From CBDEGR01 sp965237895 (GTDB lineage Bacteria; Acidobacteriota; Terriglobia; UBA7540; JAPUME01), in contig CBDEGR010000002.1 in the NCBI GenBank assembly GCA_965237895.1, forward strand, positions 2,232,001 through 2,296,000: 64,000 nucleotides of DNA. Reading direction: 5' to 3'. The first letter of the stretch is position 1, and the number at the start of each line of letters is the position of its first letter. The translations under genes were made by a program, and so were the position numbers. This document shows positions 1 through 9,352 of the stretch, one piece after another. The notes under the pieces are model-generated. The model saw nothing but the letters and a program-made list of their open reading frames with translations. It was not told the origin of the DNA and ran no database searches.

Positions 1-660
1 CTTACCCTCATAGAAATCGTTGGGGCCGTCCTCAGCCAGGTGTTGGAGGGTCTGTCCGTAGTCGGGATTGCGAATCCGTTCGCCGGCGTCGTAGGCAGTG
101 CCATTGGGCTTGAGGTAAATTCTCCGCACCTCTGGAGTGACGTGGAGTTTTTCGAAAAGAGACGAGCCTTCGAAGTAAAGTGGCTTGTCTTTCCAGCGGC
201 CCGCAAGGTGGGCCCCCACCAGCCAGCCCTCCTCCGAAAGGCGGATGGCTGGCATAACCAAATCGGCCCAGCGCCAACTGCACCAGCGAGCATGGATGGC
301 CTCTAGTCCTCGGACGGTGCCGGGGATGCAAATGGATAGATAGCCGTCCTCGTTGATCCTGTCTTTCAGGAAAAAGCCCCACCCACCGGGGTTCGGCTCG
401 ATCACTTCGTCTTCCCACATCTCCGGCCGCACTTTCGATCCGGCGAGCGCGGGAGCGTCGAGGACTGCCTGCGACTGCCCCTTCTTCGAGGGCCAGCAGT
501 TTAGTAACAAGTATCCACCCACGCCGCATGAATGCGGATCGACCACGAACTGCACGAAGGCGCAAGCCAACGCGGCATCGAAGGCATTCCCCCCCTTGGC
601 CAGCACCTTCGCGCCTTCCTCAACTGCATCAGGCTGCGGGGCAACAATCATTCCTGACAT
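1..660 (-). CDS. ggt: gamma-glutamyltransferase, N-terminal part (runs off window)
   Basis: The minus-strand frame from ATG at 660 stays open to base 1, giving the first 220 residues. The opening (VAPQPDAVEEGAKVLAKGGN, then AFDAALACAF and DPHSCGVGGYLL) is the classic N-terminus of the gamma-glutamyltranspeptidase/acylase Ntn-hydrolase family, which cleaves the gamma-glutamyl bond of glutathione-like substrates. The catalytic threonine and the small subunit lie beyond the window. No signal peptide is seen, so a cytoplasmic enzyme is likely. An AAGGAG ribosome site lies 7-8 bases before the ATG. A cephalosporin-acylase-like substrate range is possible. Confidence 0.85.
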   Translation of the reverse strand, partial: MSGMIVAPQPDAVEEGAKVLAKGGNAFDAALACAFVQFVVDPHSCGVGGYLLLNCWPSKKGQSQAVLDAPALAGSKVRPEMWEDEVIEPNPGGWGFFLKDRINEDGYLSICIPGTVRGLEAIHARWCSWRWADLVMPAIRLSEEGWLVGAHLAGRWKDKPLYFEGSSLFEKLHVTPEVRRIYLKPNGTAYDAGERIRNPDYGQTLQHLAEDGPNDFYEGK

Positions 661-960
661 CTAAAAGCTCCTTCATGCGTGGATGGCCTACTCGCCGGCA
701 GCCATCTTAGGCCGCACCCATAGCCGGGTCAACACGCGCGCGGGATAGGAGACAGGTGCTTCCAAAAGTGCACCCCCCTCCTTGCCTTGAGCCGGTGTCC
801 AGGTCAATGGCCTGGGGTGAGCCCTAAATACCCCCTGTTTCTACTCCACCCCCAGCGGGCGGTAGCTGAAACAAAACCAGATGGTTGGGGGGCATTCTTA
901 GGCTTCAGTTTCCGGTTAGCGCGTTATACGGCCAAATGGAAGGAATCACTGGTGCTGCGC
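661..960. other. intergenic, no gene seen
   Basis: About 300 bases between the divergent-looking start of the ggt-like gene and the degraded reading frame that follows the PQQ operon. Only short overlapping frames are present and none has a recognisable protein. It should hold the ggt promoter, but no clear -35/-10 pair was picked out by eye. Confidence 0.4.
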
Positions 961-1449
961 TGGTCACTGAAGTTCTAGCGCGCCAGGGGATACCAGGCTG
1001 GACCAAGCAGCCCGTGCAGAACTGCTCCGGCGGCTTGCCGCACAGTTCAAGGCCTTGGCCGGTTGCCGTGATGAATGCCTCCGGCAGGCATACACCCAGG
1101 CGTGGTTTGCGTAGGGTTTGCCGGTAGCCGTAATACCGCCAATGAGGGTGTCTTCGCGGTTGCTCTTCCACAACTGCGCAAACTCTTCCAAGCTATCGCG
1201 CTGCTGTACAGCACCGGGCGCAGCTACACTACGCATTCGCTCAGCCAGTGTTCGCATGACGTTTACTGTGTGATATGCAATCAGGGGGTCAATCAGGTTA
1301 AGGGCTACCCAGCGGGCCATTAGTCCTAACACAAGCAATGGCCACAACAGAGCAAGCAGCCTACGGCAAACAGGTGGATCGCATCGTCTAATGCCGTCTG
1401 GTGATAGCACACCGCTACGGCAACTACCAGTGCCACCATAACGGCACCG
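961..1449 (-). pseudogene. small membrane-anchored hypothetical protein, probably frameshifted
   Basis: Directly downstream of the PQQ gene on the same strand. Convincing protein-like pieces lie in different frames: a hydrophobic start (MVALVVAVAVCYH, ATG near 1440), a central part (LIDPLIAYHTVNVMRTLAER ... GGITATGKPYANHAWVYAC) and a tail (LPEAFITATGQGLELCGKPP) reached by another shift near 1090. The longest single frame is 148 aa (964-1410, GTG start). I do not recognise the family. The patchwork suggests a gene with one or two indels, last in the operon and anchored by one N-terminal membrane segment. Confidence 0.4.
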
Positions 1450-1458
1450 CGTCGCGTC

Positions 1459-2910
1459 TCATTCTTCCGCGATGCTGTAGAGATGTCGCTCGCCGCGCAG
1501 CAGCAGCTCGCGGCCGACGGCGGCCGGGGAGGCAGTGAAGCTGTCGTCGAGCTGGTTTAGAGCGAGCGCTTTGGGGTTGTCCTCATGAGTAAGAACTATG
1601 GTGGCGCCGTTGCGGTCCGTGACGTACACTCGGCCGGCTGCTGCGACGGGCGAGGCGAACACCGCGCGCAGGCCAGTGAGTCGGATTGGGCCGGGCTGAT
1701 CTTCTCCCGTCCGGGCATCGACACGCGTGAGGACACTCTGAAAATGGGCGATGAAGTACAACGTCTCTCCGTAAAGCAACGGCGAGGGCACATACGGTGC
1801 CCCTCGCGTGCAGACCCACGCCACCTGCCCGGTCTCGGTGATGTCACCCTTGGCGCCGTCGAGGCGAATGGCAAGCATGCCCGGCCTGTCGTAGGTGCTG
1901 CCGGCATAGACCATGCCGCCTCCCGCGACGGGCGAGGCAACCACGTTCTCCACCGAGAGCCCCTTGCCCTCCCAGATCATCGCACCAGTGGCTAGGTCGT
2001 ATCCGCGCACGCGCTGCGAACCGCTGATGATGACCTGCGGCCGGCCGCCGTGCTGGACCACGATGGGCGTGGTCCACGAACTGCTCGCCTCGCGCTCGGT
2101 CCGCCAACGCTCCTGCCCCGTCCGCTTGTCGAACGCGACGACAAATGACGGGCCTTCGTGATCCCAGTTGAGGATTAGTGTTTCGCCGTACAGCGCCGGG
2201 GAACTGCCCTCGCCATGGCCGTGCAGTGTGTGCATTCGGCCAAGGTCGGCTTGCCACTTCAACTTACCGTCGAAGTCCAGGCAGTACAGGCCGTAGGAGT
2301 TGAAGGAAGCAAACAGAAGTTTGCCGTCGGTCACAGGGGAAGCGGACGCCAGGCTCGAGGTGAAATGCCCGCCCTCGTGCGGCAGGGCTTTGCGCACAGT
2401 CCGTTCCCAGAGGATGCTTCCATCGCGGCGGTCAAGCGCCATGACGATGAACTTGACGCGACGCGTGATGGGATTTTCGTCGTGGCCGCCGGGACGGCCG
2501 CTGTATCTGGGCGACAGGACGTCACCGGAAGGAACGGCGGCGGTGACGAAGACACGGTCGCCCCAGACGATCGGTGTCGAATGGCCTTTGCCCGGCAGCT
2601 CGACCTTCCACCGGATGTTCTTCGTCTCGCTCCATTCGATTGGCGGATCGGCGTGCGGCGCGACGCCCGTGGCCAGCGGCCCACGCCACTGCGGCCAGTT
2701 GTGCATCGCATCGGTCAAAACCTCGGGCGGCGCCGGTGTCAGGGGCGCCTCGACCGGTACGACACCGATTCGGTTTTGCGGCTCGGGCGGCGACATTTCA
2801 CGCGGGCGATTCACCCATTCCGCCACGAGGTTGATCTCCGCCATGACCACAACGATCAGCAGGATCACCATCGCCGGCGAGGATGTACGTTGTCTTTGTC
2901 TTTCTATCAT
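1459..2910 (-). CDS. PQQ-like beta-propeller repeat protein, membrane-anchored
   Basis: 483 aa. An N-terminal membrane segment (VILLIVVVMAEINL) is followed by a proline-rich linker and then repeated WRGP/W-E blades (NWPQWRGPLATG, DGSILWERTV, DGKLKWQADL, TGQERWRTER, TGAMIWEGKG) typical of PQQ/quinoprotein-like propellers of the Acidobacteriota and Planctomycetota. These usually lack the dehydrogenase cofactor residues and act as periplasmic or surface binding or scaffold proteins. The true start may be the second Met just before the hydrophobic stretch. It lies between the barrel-like gene upstream and the degraded membrane gene downstream, all leftward. Substrate unknown. Confidence 0.8.
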   Translation of the reverse strand: MIERQRQRTSSPAMVILLIVVVMAEINLVAEWVNRPREMSPPEPQNRIGVVPVEAPLTPAPPEVLTDAMHNWPQWRGPLATGVAPHADPPIEWSETKNIRWKVELPGKGHSTPIVWGDRVFVTAAVPSGDVLSPRYSGRPGGHDENPITRRVKFIVMALDRRDGSILWERTVRKALPHEGGHFTSSLASASPVTDGKLLFASFNSYGLYCLDFDGKLKWQADLGRMHTLHGHGEGSSPALYGETLILNWDHEGPSFVVAFDKRTGQERWRTEREASSSWTTPIVVQHGGRPQVIISGSQRVRGYDLATGAMIWEGKGLSVENVVASPVAGGGMVYAGSTYDRPGMLAIRLDGAKGDITETGQVAWVCTRGAPYVPSPLLYGETLYFIAHFQSVLTRVDARTGEDQPGPIRLTGLRAVFASPVAAAGRVYVTDRNGATIVLTHEDNPKALALNQLDDSFTASPAAVGRELLLRGERHLYSIAEE

Positions 2911-3020
2911 GCGTTACCTGTTAGTTCCGGCCGCTCCGCCCGCTGCCGCCGCGCCGGCTGCGGAAGCGCAGGATAAAACGGACTCGTAAGCCCTCCAGCC
3001 GTTTTCCTGTCCTGTTTATT

Positions 3021-3497
3021 TCAAAACGAAATGCTGTAGCTCACCCCCGGATGGCGCCCGCGAATCATGAGCCACGAGACGGCGTGGCGTCCGTGGGAAA
3101 AACTCAGCATGGGATGAACGTGCACACCGTCGAAGACCGCGAGGGCGCTGACGTTTTCGTGAAACCCGACGCTCAGTCCGCCGATGGGCCGGAAGCGGTC
3201 TTCGTAAGTCCCGTACACAACTCCTGCGTAGGGGGCGACCGGCAGGCGCGTTTCGCGCCTCAAATTCTTGCTGAAGGTTGCGTAAAAGGATTGGCCGGAA
3301 GGGGTGCCGATGCGGTCGGAGCTAGTGCCCAGGATCAATGCTGGGCGGCGCGCCGTTTCCGTGACGGCGACCCAATTCGCGAGCGGGCTGACTTTATCGG
3401 CGCGCGGGTTGAATTCGACGCCGCCCGAAATCGTGGACGTGAGCCGGTAGGTCAGCGTCGTACGGACGCTGGCGCGCGGGATCTGGTTGGCAATCAC
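3021..3497 (-). CDS. hypothetical, possible outer-membrane barrel segment
   Basis: 158 aa from a GTG start. The alternating polar/hydrophobic pattern (RASVRTTLTYRLTSTISGGV, TRLPVAPYAGVVYGTYEDRF, GGLSVGFHENVSALAVFDGV) and the C-terminal phenylalanine (VSYSISF) fit a short outer-membrane beta-barrel. The frame is open about 20 codons upstream of the GTG, to just after the TlpA stop, with no better start, so the gene may be 5'-truncated or start at the GTG. No family recognised. Same operon as the TlpA-like and PQQ genes. Confidence 0.5.
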   Translation of the reverse strand: MIANQIPRASVRTTLTYRLTSTISGGVEFNPRADKVSPLANWVAVTETARRPALILGTSSDRIGTPSGQSFYATFSKNLRRETRLPVAPYAGVVYGTYEDRFRPIGGLSVGFHENVSALAVFDGVHVHPMLSFSHGRHAVSWLMIRGRHPGVSYSISF

Positions 3498-3575
3498 CCG
3501 CGTCCCAAAAGTCCACCGCTCCTTGATTTTCTGATTTGCCCCGCTGACCGCGCGGCCCTCGCCGGGTCAAACGGG

Positions 3576-4187
3576 TCAACTGGGGACGCTCGATGCGCCC
3601 TCGATGCCTACGCCGCCATGCGCGTGCTCTTCGCCTTCGTGCTCGTGACTTTCTTCTGCCTGCGCCGCCGTGACGGGGTTCTCGATCAACGGAGGCGGGG
3701 GAGGCGACTGGCGGTCGCCGAGCAGCCAATCGAGATAAATCCTCAAATCCTCAGCCTGCGCCATGCCGAGGATGCGCCCGGCCGGCTCGCCGTCGCGATC
3801 GAGGATAATGGTTGCCGGAAGCGTGTGGCCGAGGCCGAGCCTTTCCATTTCCGCGGTCGTCGCGCCCAGCCAGACGGGGAATGGGATGCCCAACTTCCTT
3901 ACGAATCGCCGCACTGCCTCGACTTTCCCCGCCTCGTCGGAGGAAGCTCCGATGACCTCCACGCCCTTCGCGGCATAGTCATTCTGAATCGAGACGAGCA
4001 TCGGCATCTCTTCGCGGCATGGGACGCACCACGTCGCCCAGAAATTTACCACCACAACCTGGCCGCGGTAGTCGCTTGTGCGGCGCGGGACGCCATCGAG
4101 GTCAACCAGCGCGAGCTCCTCGGCCGATACCGCTGACACGGCAAGCAAGCTGAACGTCACTACTTCAGCGGCGTGCCGGAATAGCAT
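3576..4187 (-). CDS. TlpA/ResA-like thioredoxin-fold protein
   Basis: 203 aa from ATG at 4187, preceded by GAGGAG. An N-terminal signal sequence (VVTFSLLAVSAVSA) is followed by a redoxin/TlpA domain with the redox motif WCVPC in VNFWATWCVPCREEMP and the cis-proline region HTLPATIILDRDG. The family works in the periplasm as a thiol-disulfide reductase, often in cytochrome c maturation. The C-terminus has a poly-proline stretch and a His/Glu-rich tail (ESHEHEGEEHAHGG) that could bind metal. First gene of the leftward group. An IS3 element ends only about 20 bases upstream of the start and has probably separated it from its promoter. Confidence 0.85.
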   Translation of the reverse strand: MLFRHAAEVVTFSLLAVSAVSAEELALVDLDGVPRRTSDYRGQVVVVNFWATWCVPCREEMPMLVSIQNDYAAKGVEVIGASSDEAGKVEAVRRFVRKLGIPFPVWLGATTAEMERLGLGHTLPATIILDRDGEPAGRILGMAQAEDLRIYLDWLLGDRQSPPPPPLIENPVTAAQAEESHEHEGEEHAHGGVGIEGASSVPS

Positions 4188-4240
4188 TCTGCTCCTCACA
4201 GTCTTCTGACCTGCCCCCAGTGATTGTACCAACTCGTATG

Positions 4241-5143
4241 TTAGTTCAGCGGTAATTCTGTCCCTAGGTCGGGAGGCAGTTGCCTCCCGAGCAGCGGCGG
4301 GATTTCCATGGCCTCCGGTGCCGGTGGACGATAACCAAGAGCACTGTGAGGTCGAACCCTGTTGTAGTGTCGCCTCCACTGCTCGATTAACACCTTCGCT
4401 TCCTGCAAGGTGTAGAAGATCTCCCGGTCGAGCAACTCGTCTCGGAGCTTCCCATTAAAGCTCTCGTTGTAGCCGTTCTCCCAGGGACTCCCGGGTTGGA
4501 TGTAGAGCGTCTTCACTCCGATTCGCCCCAGCCACTCTCGTAGAGCTTGGGCGCAGAACTCCGGGCCATTATCCGAGCGAAGGTGCTCGGGCGGACCTCG
4601 GAGAACGAACAGATCGGCCAGTAGCTGCACGACATCGTCGGATCGAATCTGGCGGGCCACCTGGATAGCCAGACATTCCCGAGTGTACTCATCGATGACC
4701 GTCAACAACCGGAAAGCCCTCCCGTCGTGAGTGCGGGCTTGGACGAAGTCGTAAGCCCAGACGTGGTTCGGACTGCAGGGGCGCAGACGAACGCACGATC
4801 CGTCGTTGAGCCAAAGGCGTCCACGCTTCGGCTGTTTCTGCGGCACTCTCAACCCCTCCCGCCTCCAGATGCGCTCCACTCTCTTATGGTTGACCCTCCA
4901 GCCGGCTCGCCGCAGCAAGGCCGTGACCCGACGATAGCCATAGCGACCAAACCGACCGGCCAGGGTGACGATGGCCCTCGTCAGGGCATCCTCGTCGGGA
5001 GCAGCGATGCATCGATGGTGCTGGGTGGACCGGGGTTGGCTGAGCACTCGACAAGCCCGGCGTTCCGAGACACCCAACGCCTTACAGACATGCGCCGCCC
5101 ACTGCCGGCGACGCGCCGGGCTTAGCCGTTTCCCCTTGTGACC
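4241..5143 (-). CDS. IS3 transposase OrfB, copy 1 (intact)
   Basis: About 300 aa. An HTH_21-like N-terminal part (LSPARRRQWAAHVCKALGVS ... RYGYRRVTALLRRAGWRVNH) is followed by an rve integrase core with the DDE residues in VWAYDFVQA, LRSDNGPEF and GSPWENGYNESFNGKLRDEL. The frame remains open upstream to 5308, as expected for a product normally made by frameshifting from OrfA; a conventional start is not obvious. The W codon (TGG, 4811-4813) that is mutated to TAG in copy 2 is intact here. It may act in trans on the other copy. Confidence 0.85.
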   Translation of the reverse strand, partial: GHKGKRLSPARRRQWAAHVCKALGVSERRACRVLSQPRSTQHHRCIAAPDEDALTRAIVTLAGRFGRYGYRRVTALLRRAGWRVNHKRVERIWRREGLRVPQKQPKRGRLWLNDGSCVRLRPCSPNHVWAYDFVQARTHDGRAFRLLTVIDEYTRECLAIQVARQIRSDDVVQLLADLFVLRGPPEHLRSDNGPEFCAQALREWLGRIGVKTLYIQPGSPWENGYNESFNGKLRDELLDREIFYTLQEAKVLIEQWRRHYNRVRPHSALGYRPPAPEAMEIPPLLGRQLPPDLGTELPLN

Positions 5144-5400
5144 TCCTGCAGAATCTGCTTGTCCAAGGTCAGGTCTGCAACCGCCCTCCTCAAGCGAGTG
5201 TTCTCCTGCTCGAGGACCTTCAACCGCTTGGCCTGATCCATCTTTAGACCGCCCTACTCCTTTCGCCAGCGGTAATAGGTCTGCTCGGTCACCCCCAACG
5301 ACCGGCACACCTCGGCTACGCTGCGACCCTGGGCAAGTTCCACTTCGGTCTCTCGAAGTTTACCGATAATCTGTTCGATCGAATGCTTCCTCTTGACCAT
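5122..5400 (-). pseudogene. IS3 OrfA, copy 1, with in-frame amber
   Basis: Starts at ATG 5400 with an HTH_Tnp_1 domain (SIEQIIGKLRETEVELAQGR ... TEQTYYRWRKE), then a TAG at 5256-5254 where relatives have the Tyr of WRKEYGGLK. Beyond the stop the frame continues correctly (GGLKMDQAKRLKVLEQEN..., a leucine-zipper-like segment) to a TAA at 5124-5122. The same amber is present in copy 2, so it predates the duplication. Confidence 0.8.
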
Positions 5401-5733
5401 CCTGACCTCCCTATTCCAGGTCCAACTCTAACATTAGAACTGGACCGGTTTGAGGGGGTCAGGTCAAACCCATCTGCCTCCCGTTAAACTGTTTGAGCCC
5501 CTCGGGAGAACATGAATACTCGGAACTCACGCTGTCATACGAAAGTCTCGGAAAGCGGCGCTACGAAAGCAAAATTCGTATTCACGCTGACGATGGAGAA
5601 CTCGTTATGACTGATTTTCAATTCAAGGAACTAAAACCACAGTCACGGTGGGGGTAGCATTCCAGTTGGTTGGCCAACTCCATCCAGCACTCAGCGCCGT
5701 TCGGCTGTCCAGGATAAGGACTGCAAAAAAACG

Positions 5734-6207
5734 ATGAATCTCGAAATTCTCGAAGCTCACCTGAACAACTCCAAGCATGCCGAGGCGGTTCGGCAGTTGG
5801 TGGACGAGTATGCGCGGCTACCGATCGGCCAGGGAGCTCCGCTGGCGGCCCGGGTGTTGGAGCAACTCTTACCCGGACCCAGGAGACACCCGGGGACGCT
5901 GGTTTTTCTCGCTTGGCTGGACCGTTGCGCGGTAGGGGTTGCGGTTTGCATGACGGGTTTCTCCACGTTCACCGCCAAACCTCTGATCAACATTCACGAT
6001 CTGGCCGTTACCGCCGGCTGCCGCGGACGGGGCGTCGGGCGTCTGTTGCTCAAAGCGGTCGAAGCCAAAGCCCGCGAATTGGGCTGTGGGAAAGTGACTC
6101 TGGAGGTGCGCGAAGATAACGCTCCGGCGCGGCAGCTTTACCAGCGCTTTGGTTTTCGCGACGGAGAGGGCGATCCGGCGACCTTTTTTCTGGTGAAGAG
6201 CTTGTAA
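5734..6207 (+). CDS. GNAT-family N-acetyltransferase
   Basis: 157 aa. Typical GNAT acyl-CoA fold: motif D/A region INIHDLAVTAGCRGRGVGRL with the R/Q-x-x-G-x-G/A acetyl-CoA loop (RGRGVG), then LGCGKVTLEVREDNAPARQL and YQRFGFRDGE, the usual motif B. The family transfers an acetyl group to a small molecule or protein N-terminus; the acceptor cannot be told from sequence. It stands alone, just right of the IS3 copy, which may have landed in its upstream region. Confidence 0.85.
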   Translation: MNLEILEAHLNNSKHAEAVRQLVDEYARLPIGQGAPLAARVLEQLLPGPRRHPGTLVFLAWLDRCAVGVAVCMTGFSTFTAKPLINIHDLAVTAGCRGRGVGRLLLKAVEAKARELGCGKVTLEVREDNAPARQLYQRFGFRDGEGDPATFFLVKSL

Positions 6208-6354
6208 GGTGCGGAAGAGGACAGGAATCTCAGGGCCGCTGACACGCCGAACGAGTAACGGGCGCGTCTTCGCCGTTCTCGGTTCTCCGAACCGGTCAAC
6301 ATGTTAGACGCCATCCGGCGAACGGAATTGACGCCAAACAGCGGACGTTCTTAC

Positions 6355-6690
6355 TCACCCAACAAAACATTGCAGCCTACATCGGTAGAATCCAGTTCCC
6401 GCCGAAGGAAAAGGATCACTTGTGTCGGGAGCATCGGCCGTTTCCAATGCCTGAACAATTAGCTTCTTAGCGCGCATCTTTGCCTGCCGAGCTGTTGTCG
6501 TGCCATCAGTCTGGAGTCTGCCTGCTGAAAGAGCCTGCGTGATCGCATCGGATGACACGCGAACACCGTTGCTCCCCGCCAACATCTCAACGAACTGAAA
6601 CAGTTGGGAATCAGGGCTAAGTTGTTGAGACCTGCCGGAAAAGCTGCTCAATCTCGGGCTGGAGGAATTACCCGGTGTCGGCAGACGCAT
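6355..6690 (-). CDS. hypothetical protein, low support
   Basis: 111 aa, no recognised family. The central part (DSQLFQFVEMLAGSNGVRVS ... TARQAKMRAKKLIVQALETA) has a plausible helical composition and could be a small DNA-binding or regulatory protein. There is no clear ribosome site and it sits in an otherwise gene-free stretch of about 700 bases between the GNAT and ABC-F genes. It could be a chance frame. Confidence 0.3.
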   Translation of the reverse strand: MRLPTPGNSSSPRLSSFSGRSQQLSPDSQLFQFVEMLAGSNGVRVSSDAITQALSAGRLQTDGTTTARQAKMRAKKLIVQALETADAPDTSDPFPSAGTGFYRCRLQCFVG

Positions 6691-6915
6691 GCGTGCGCGC
6701 CTGGAGCGGGCCGGGCGCGCCAGATCAAACCCTTTTCTGAGCAGCCACGCCCTACCGGTCGGGAACGTTTCTTAAACCTTTTAATAACAGGTGTTTTGGT
6801 GATATTGGGGCACGCCGTATGGGAAGCTCACCGCCCGCTGGAATCACCCGAAGGACAGATCATTCGCGGAGATCCTTAAGGGATATGGGGTACAACAACA
6901 CAACATGGACGACCC

Positions 6916-8871
6916 TTAACTCTGCATTGCGGAAGGCTTCCTGTCCGATTCTTCCAGAGTCCTCGAAAGTTCCTCCGACTCTTTGATCATTTCATCCAAC
7001 CGTTTGCGATTGTGCTCCACCAGTTTGAAGAGACGGATTGATTCCTCTGCACTCTTGAAAGTGCCCAGATCCAACTCTTGCGTGGCAATTTCCACTTCAC
7101 ACCGGTTGATTTCTTCCTCCAACCCCACGTGCCGCTCCTTCATTTCCCGGACAAGAATAGGATTTATCTTTTTCCGCCGCACCGGTGTTCCACTCCGGTC
7201 TCTGGATCTCCCTAACTTCTCCGCGCGCGGCGGCTTCTCTCGAGCAACTCGTTGGAGCGTGCCGTGGTTCTTTTGCCACAAGTAGTCTTCATAATTGCCG
7301 AAATAATCTCGGAACTTGCCCCCATCGATCTCAAAGATTCGCGTCGCCAGCTTGTCAATGCAGTAACGATCATGGGAAACAAAGACTACCGTCCCGCTGA
7401 ACTCTTGCAGTGCTTCGAGCAGTATGTCCTTGGCTCGCAGGTCGAGGTGGTTGGTGGGCTCATCGAGCAACAGAAAATTTCGAGGCCGCAGCAACATGCG
7501 GAGGAGCGCATAGCGGTTGCGCTCACCACCCGAAAGAACGCGAATCTGTTTGAAGACCTCGTCACTCGAAAACAGGAAGCAGCCGAGCAGAGTGCGCAGT
7601 TGCGTCTGGCCGCTCAGGGCACTGGGTGCGATGCTCGAGACATCATCGATCAGGCGTGCGCCAGGGTCGAGCGCCTTATACTGGTCCTGTGCGAAATGGT
7701 CGACTTCCACGTTGTGTCCCAGCAGAAATTCACCTGCCGTTGCCGGCTCGCTTCCAGCCAGTATCTTGATCAGTGTGGATTTCCCCGCGCCATTCACCCC
7801 CACCAAGCCTATGCGATCCCCGCGGTTGATGACGAAGCTCATGCCTTGGAATACTTGATTGCTTGCATAACTCTTGGCGACCCCGCGAAACTCGGCCACC
7901 ATGCGTCCGCTCTTGGGTGGCTGAGGAAACGCGAAGTGGATGGTCTTTTCCTGGGCAGGTAATTCGATCCGTTCAATCTTCTCGAGTTCCTTGATTCGGC
8001 TCTGTACCTGCTTCGCCTTCGTGGCTTGGTAGCGGAAGCGATTGATGAAGAGTTCGAGGTGTTCAATCTTTTCCCGCTGGTTGCGATAGGCCGCCTGAAG
8101 TTGCGCTTGGCGCTCGGATTTCTGTGCCAGATAGCGTTCGTAGTTCCCGCTGTAAAAGTAGGCGCGACGATTCCACAGCTCGAGAATCTTATTCACTGTG
8201 GCATCCAGGAAGTAGCGGTCGTGGGAGACCAAGACGAAGGCGTACGGATACTCATTCAGATACTGCTCCAACCAGTTGCGGGCCTCGAGATCGAGGTGAT
8301 TCGTCGGCTCGTCCAGCAATAAGAGCTTGGGCTTGATCAGCAAGAGCTTGGCCAGCGCCAAGCGCATTTGCCAGCCGCCGGAGAGTTCCTCCGTCGGACC
8401 GTTTGAATCTGCGGGCGCAAAACCCAAGCCATTCAGCACCGTGCTGGCCTGCGCCTCCAATGAGTAGCCATCCCGGCCCTGAAATTCGGTCTCGATCCGG
8501 TGATAACGATCCGTAATCCGGTGGTACTCATCGCTGCGCGGATCAACTTCCGCCATCTGGTGCGTCAGGGCTTTCATTTCTTCCTCGAGTTCGAGCAGAT
8601 CGCCAAAAACAGAGAGGCATTCCTCCATAACTGTGCGCCTGGACAGTGACAGGCCATCCTGAGGAAGGTATCCGGCAGTAATATTTTTCGGCGCAGAATA
8701 CAGACCACCATCGAGGGGCTCCATTCCCCCCAGGATCTTCAGCAGCGTTGTCTTGCCTGTCCCGTTCCCGCCCACCAGTCCAATGCGATCAGTCGACGTG
8801 ATAAGCCAGTCGAGACCTTCGAATAAGCTCTTGGAGCCGAAGTGTTTTCTGGCCGCGGAAAGTCGAATCAT
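6916..8871 (-). CDS. ABC-F family ATPase
   Basis: About 651 aa from the ATG at 8871, chosen because the conserved start MIRLSAARKHFG begins there. Two ABC domains without membrane segments: Walker A GGNGTGKTT and GVNGAGKST, signatures ELSGGW and VLSGGERN, Walker B LLLDEPTNHLDLEA and LLLDEPTNHLDLRA. An arm/linker rich in Arg, Lys and Gln (KQVQSRIKELEKIERIELPA) lies between them and a C-terminal coiled coil follows (EEEINRCEVEIATQELDLG). ABC-F proteins act on ribosomes, rescuing stalled complexes or giving antibiotic protection (Uup/YheS/EttA-like). A stand-alone gene. Confidence 0.9.
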   Translation of the reverse strand: MIRLSAARKHFGSKSLFEGLDWLITSTDRIGLVGGNGTGKTTLLKILGGMEPLDGGLYSAPKNITAGYLPQDGLSLSRRTVMEECLSVFGDLLELEEEMKALTHQMAEVDPRSDEYHRITDRYHRIETEFQGRDGYSLEAQASTVLNGLGFAPADSNGPTEELSGGWQMRLALAKLLLIKPKLLLLDEPTNHLDLEARNWLEQYLNEYPYAFVLVSHDRYFLDATVNKILELWNRRAYFYSGNYERYLAQKSERQAQLQAAYRNQREKIEHLELFINRFRYQATKAKQVQSRIKELEKIERIELPAQEKTIHFAFPQPPKSGRMVAEFRGVAKSYASNQVFQGMSFVINRGDRIGLVGVNGAGKSTLIKILAGSEPATAGEFLLGHNVEVDHFAQDQYKALDPGARLIDDVSSIAPSALSGQTQLRTLLGCFLFSSDEVFKQIRVLSGGERNRYALLRMLLRPRNFLLLDEPTNHLDLRAKDILLEALQEFSGTVVFVSHDRYCIDKLATRIFEIDGGKFRDYFGNYEDYLWQKNHGTLQRVAREKPPRAEKLGRSRDRSGTPVRRKKINPILVREMKERHVGLEEEINRCEVEIATQELDLGTFKSAEESIRLFKLVEHNRKRLDEMIKESEELSRTLEESDRKPSAMQS

Positions 8872-9060
8872 ATGTATGCCCGGAGTTCTCCACGCAATTA
8901 CATGCACAGAGCATGCCTGTACTTCCCCTTTACTATATCAACCAGGATTTCCTTTTTGACCTTCCTGGCAGAGATAAAGCACGGCCGCGATGCAACGGTT
9001 TCGCACTACTGCCACGTTCGGTACTCCTTTCCCTGCCGCTCCGGCCTTCGCATCTGCCCT

Positions 9061-9195
9061 CTAGTCATCGCACCCTCCGGAGGACCGAGGTTTCTTGTTC
9101 TGCTTGCTAGCGGCCCCGAGACTTTCGATGAACCGGATGTTTTCCCAGTCGAACTGGTGAATCGCACAGTGATAGGTGAGCCGATCCAGCAGGCC
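9061..9195 (-). pseudogene. IstB-like ATPase C-terminal remnant (IS21 family)
   Basis: A short stretch reading LLDRLTYHCAIHQFDWENIR matches the end of IS21 IstB helper ATPases (LLDRLTHHCHI...). Residues before it are in another frame. Nothing else of the IS21 element is visible, so this is a relic. Confidence 0.5.
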
Positions 9196-9352
9196 GCGGT
9201 CAGGGCGGCAATGAGCGCATGCACGTGATTCCGTTATCACACCGACGCTGACGCAACTGATCGTCACGCTACCGATGAACATTTGCGCCACGGGCTGCTA
9301 AGGCACAAGGCCCAATTGGTTTGTGCCAGAGGCTGCGGGCCAACGGTAGGCT

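Larger units (their letters stand above)
4207..5466 (-). mobile_element. IS3-family insertion sequence, copy 1
   Basis: 1,260 bp with terminal inverted repeats beginning TGACCTG(A)CCCCC at both ends (4207 and, reversed, 5466). A near-identical copy lies at 19851-21110; I noticed only three differences (4280, 4811 and 5019 against 19924, 20455 and 20663). No target duplication is evident at either end. It carries OrfA (with a nonsense codon) and an intact OrfB transposase on the minus strand. The ends resemble those of the IS407 group of IS3. Confidence 0.85.

Noticed and set aside
2215..2989. Two overlapping plus-strand frames of 229-253 codons
   Set aside because: Antisense to the PQQ beta-propeller gene and of shadow-like composition.
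3051..4136. 361-codon plus-strand open frame
   Set aside because: Entirely antisense to the TlpA-like and barrel-like genes, Arg/Ala-rich, no motifs; a GC-rich shadow.
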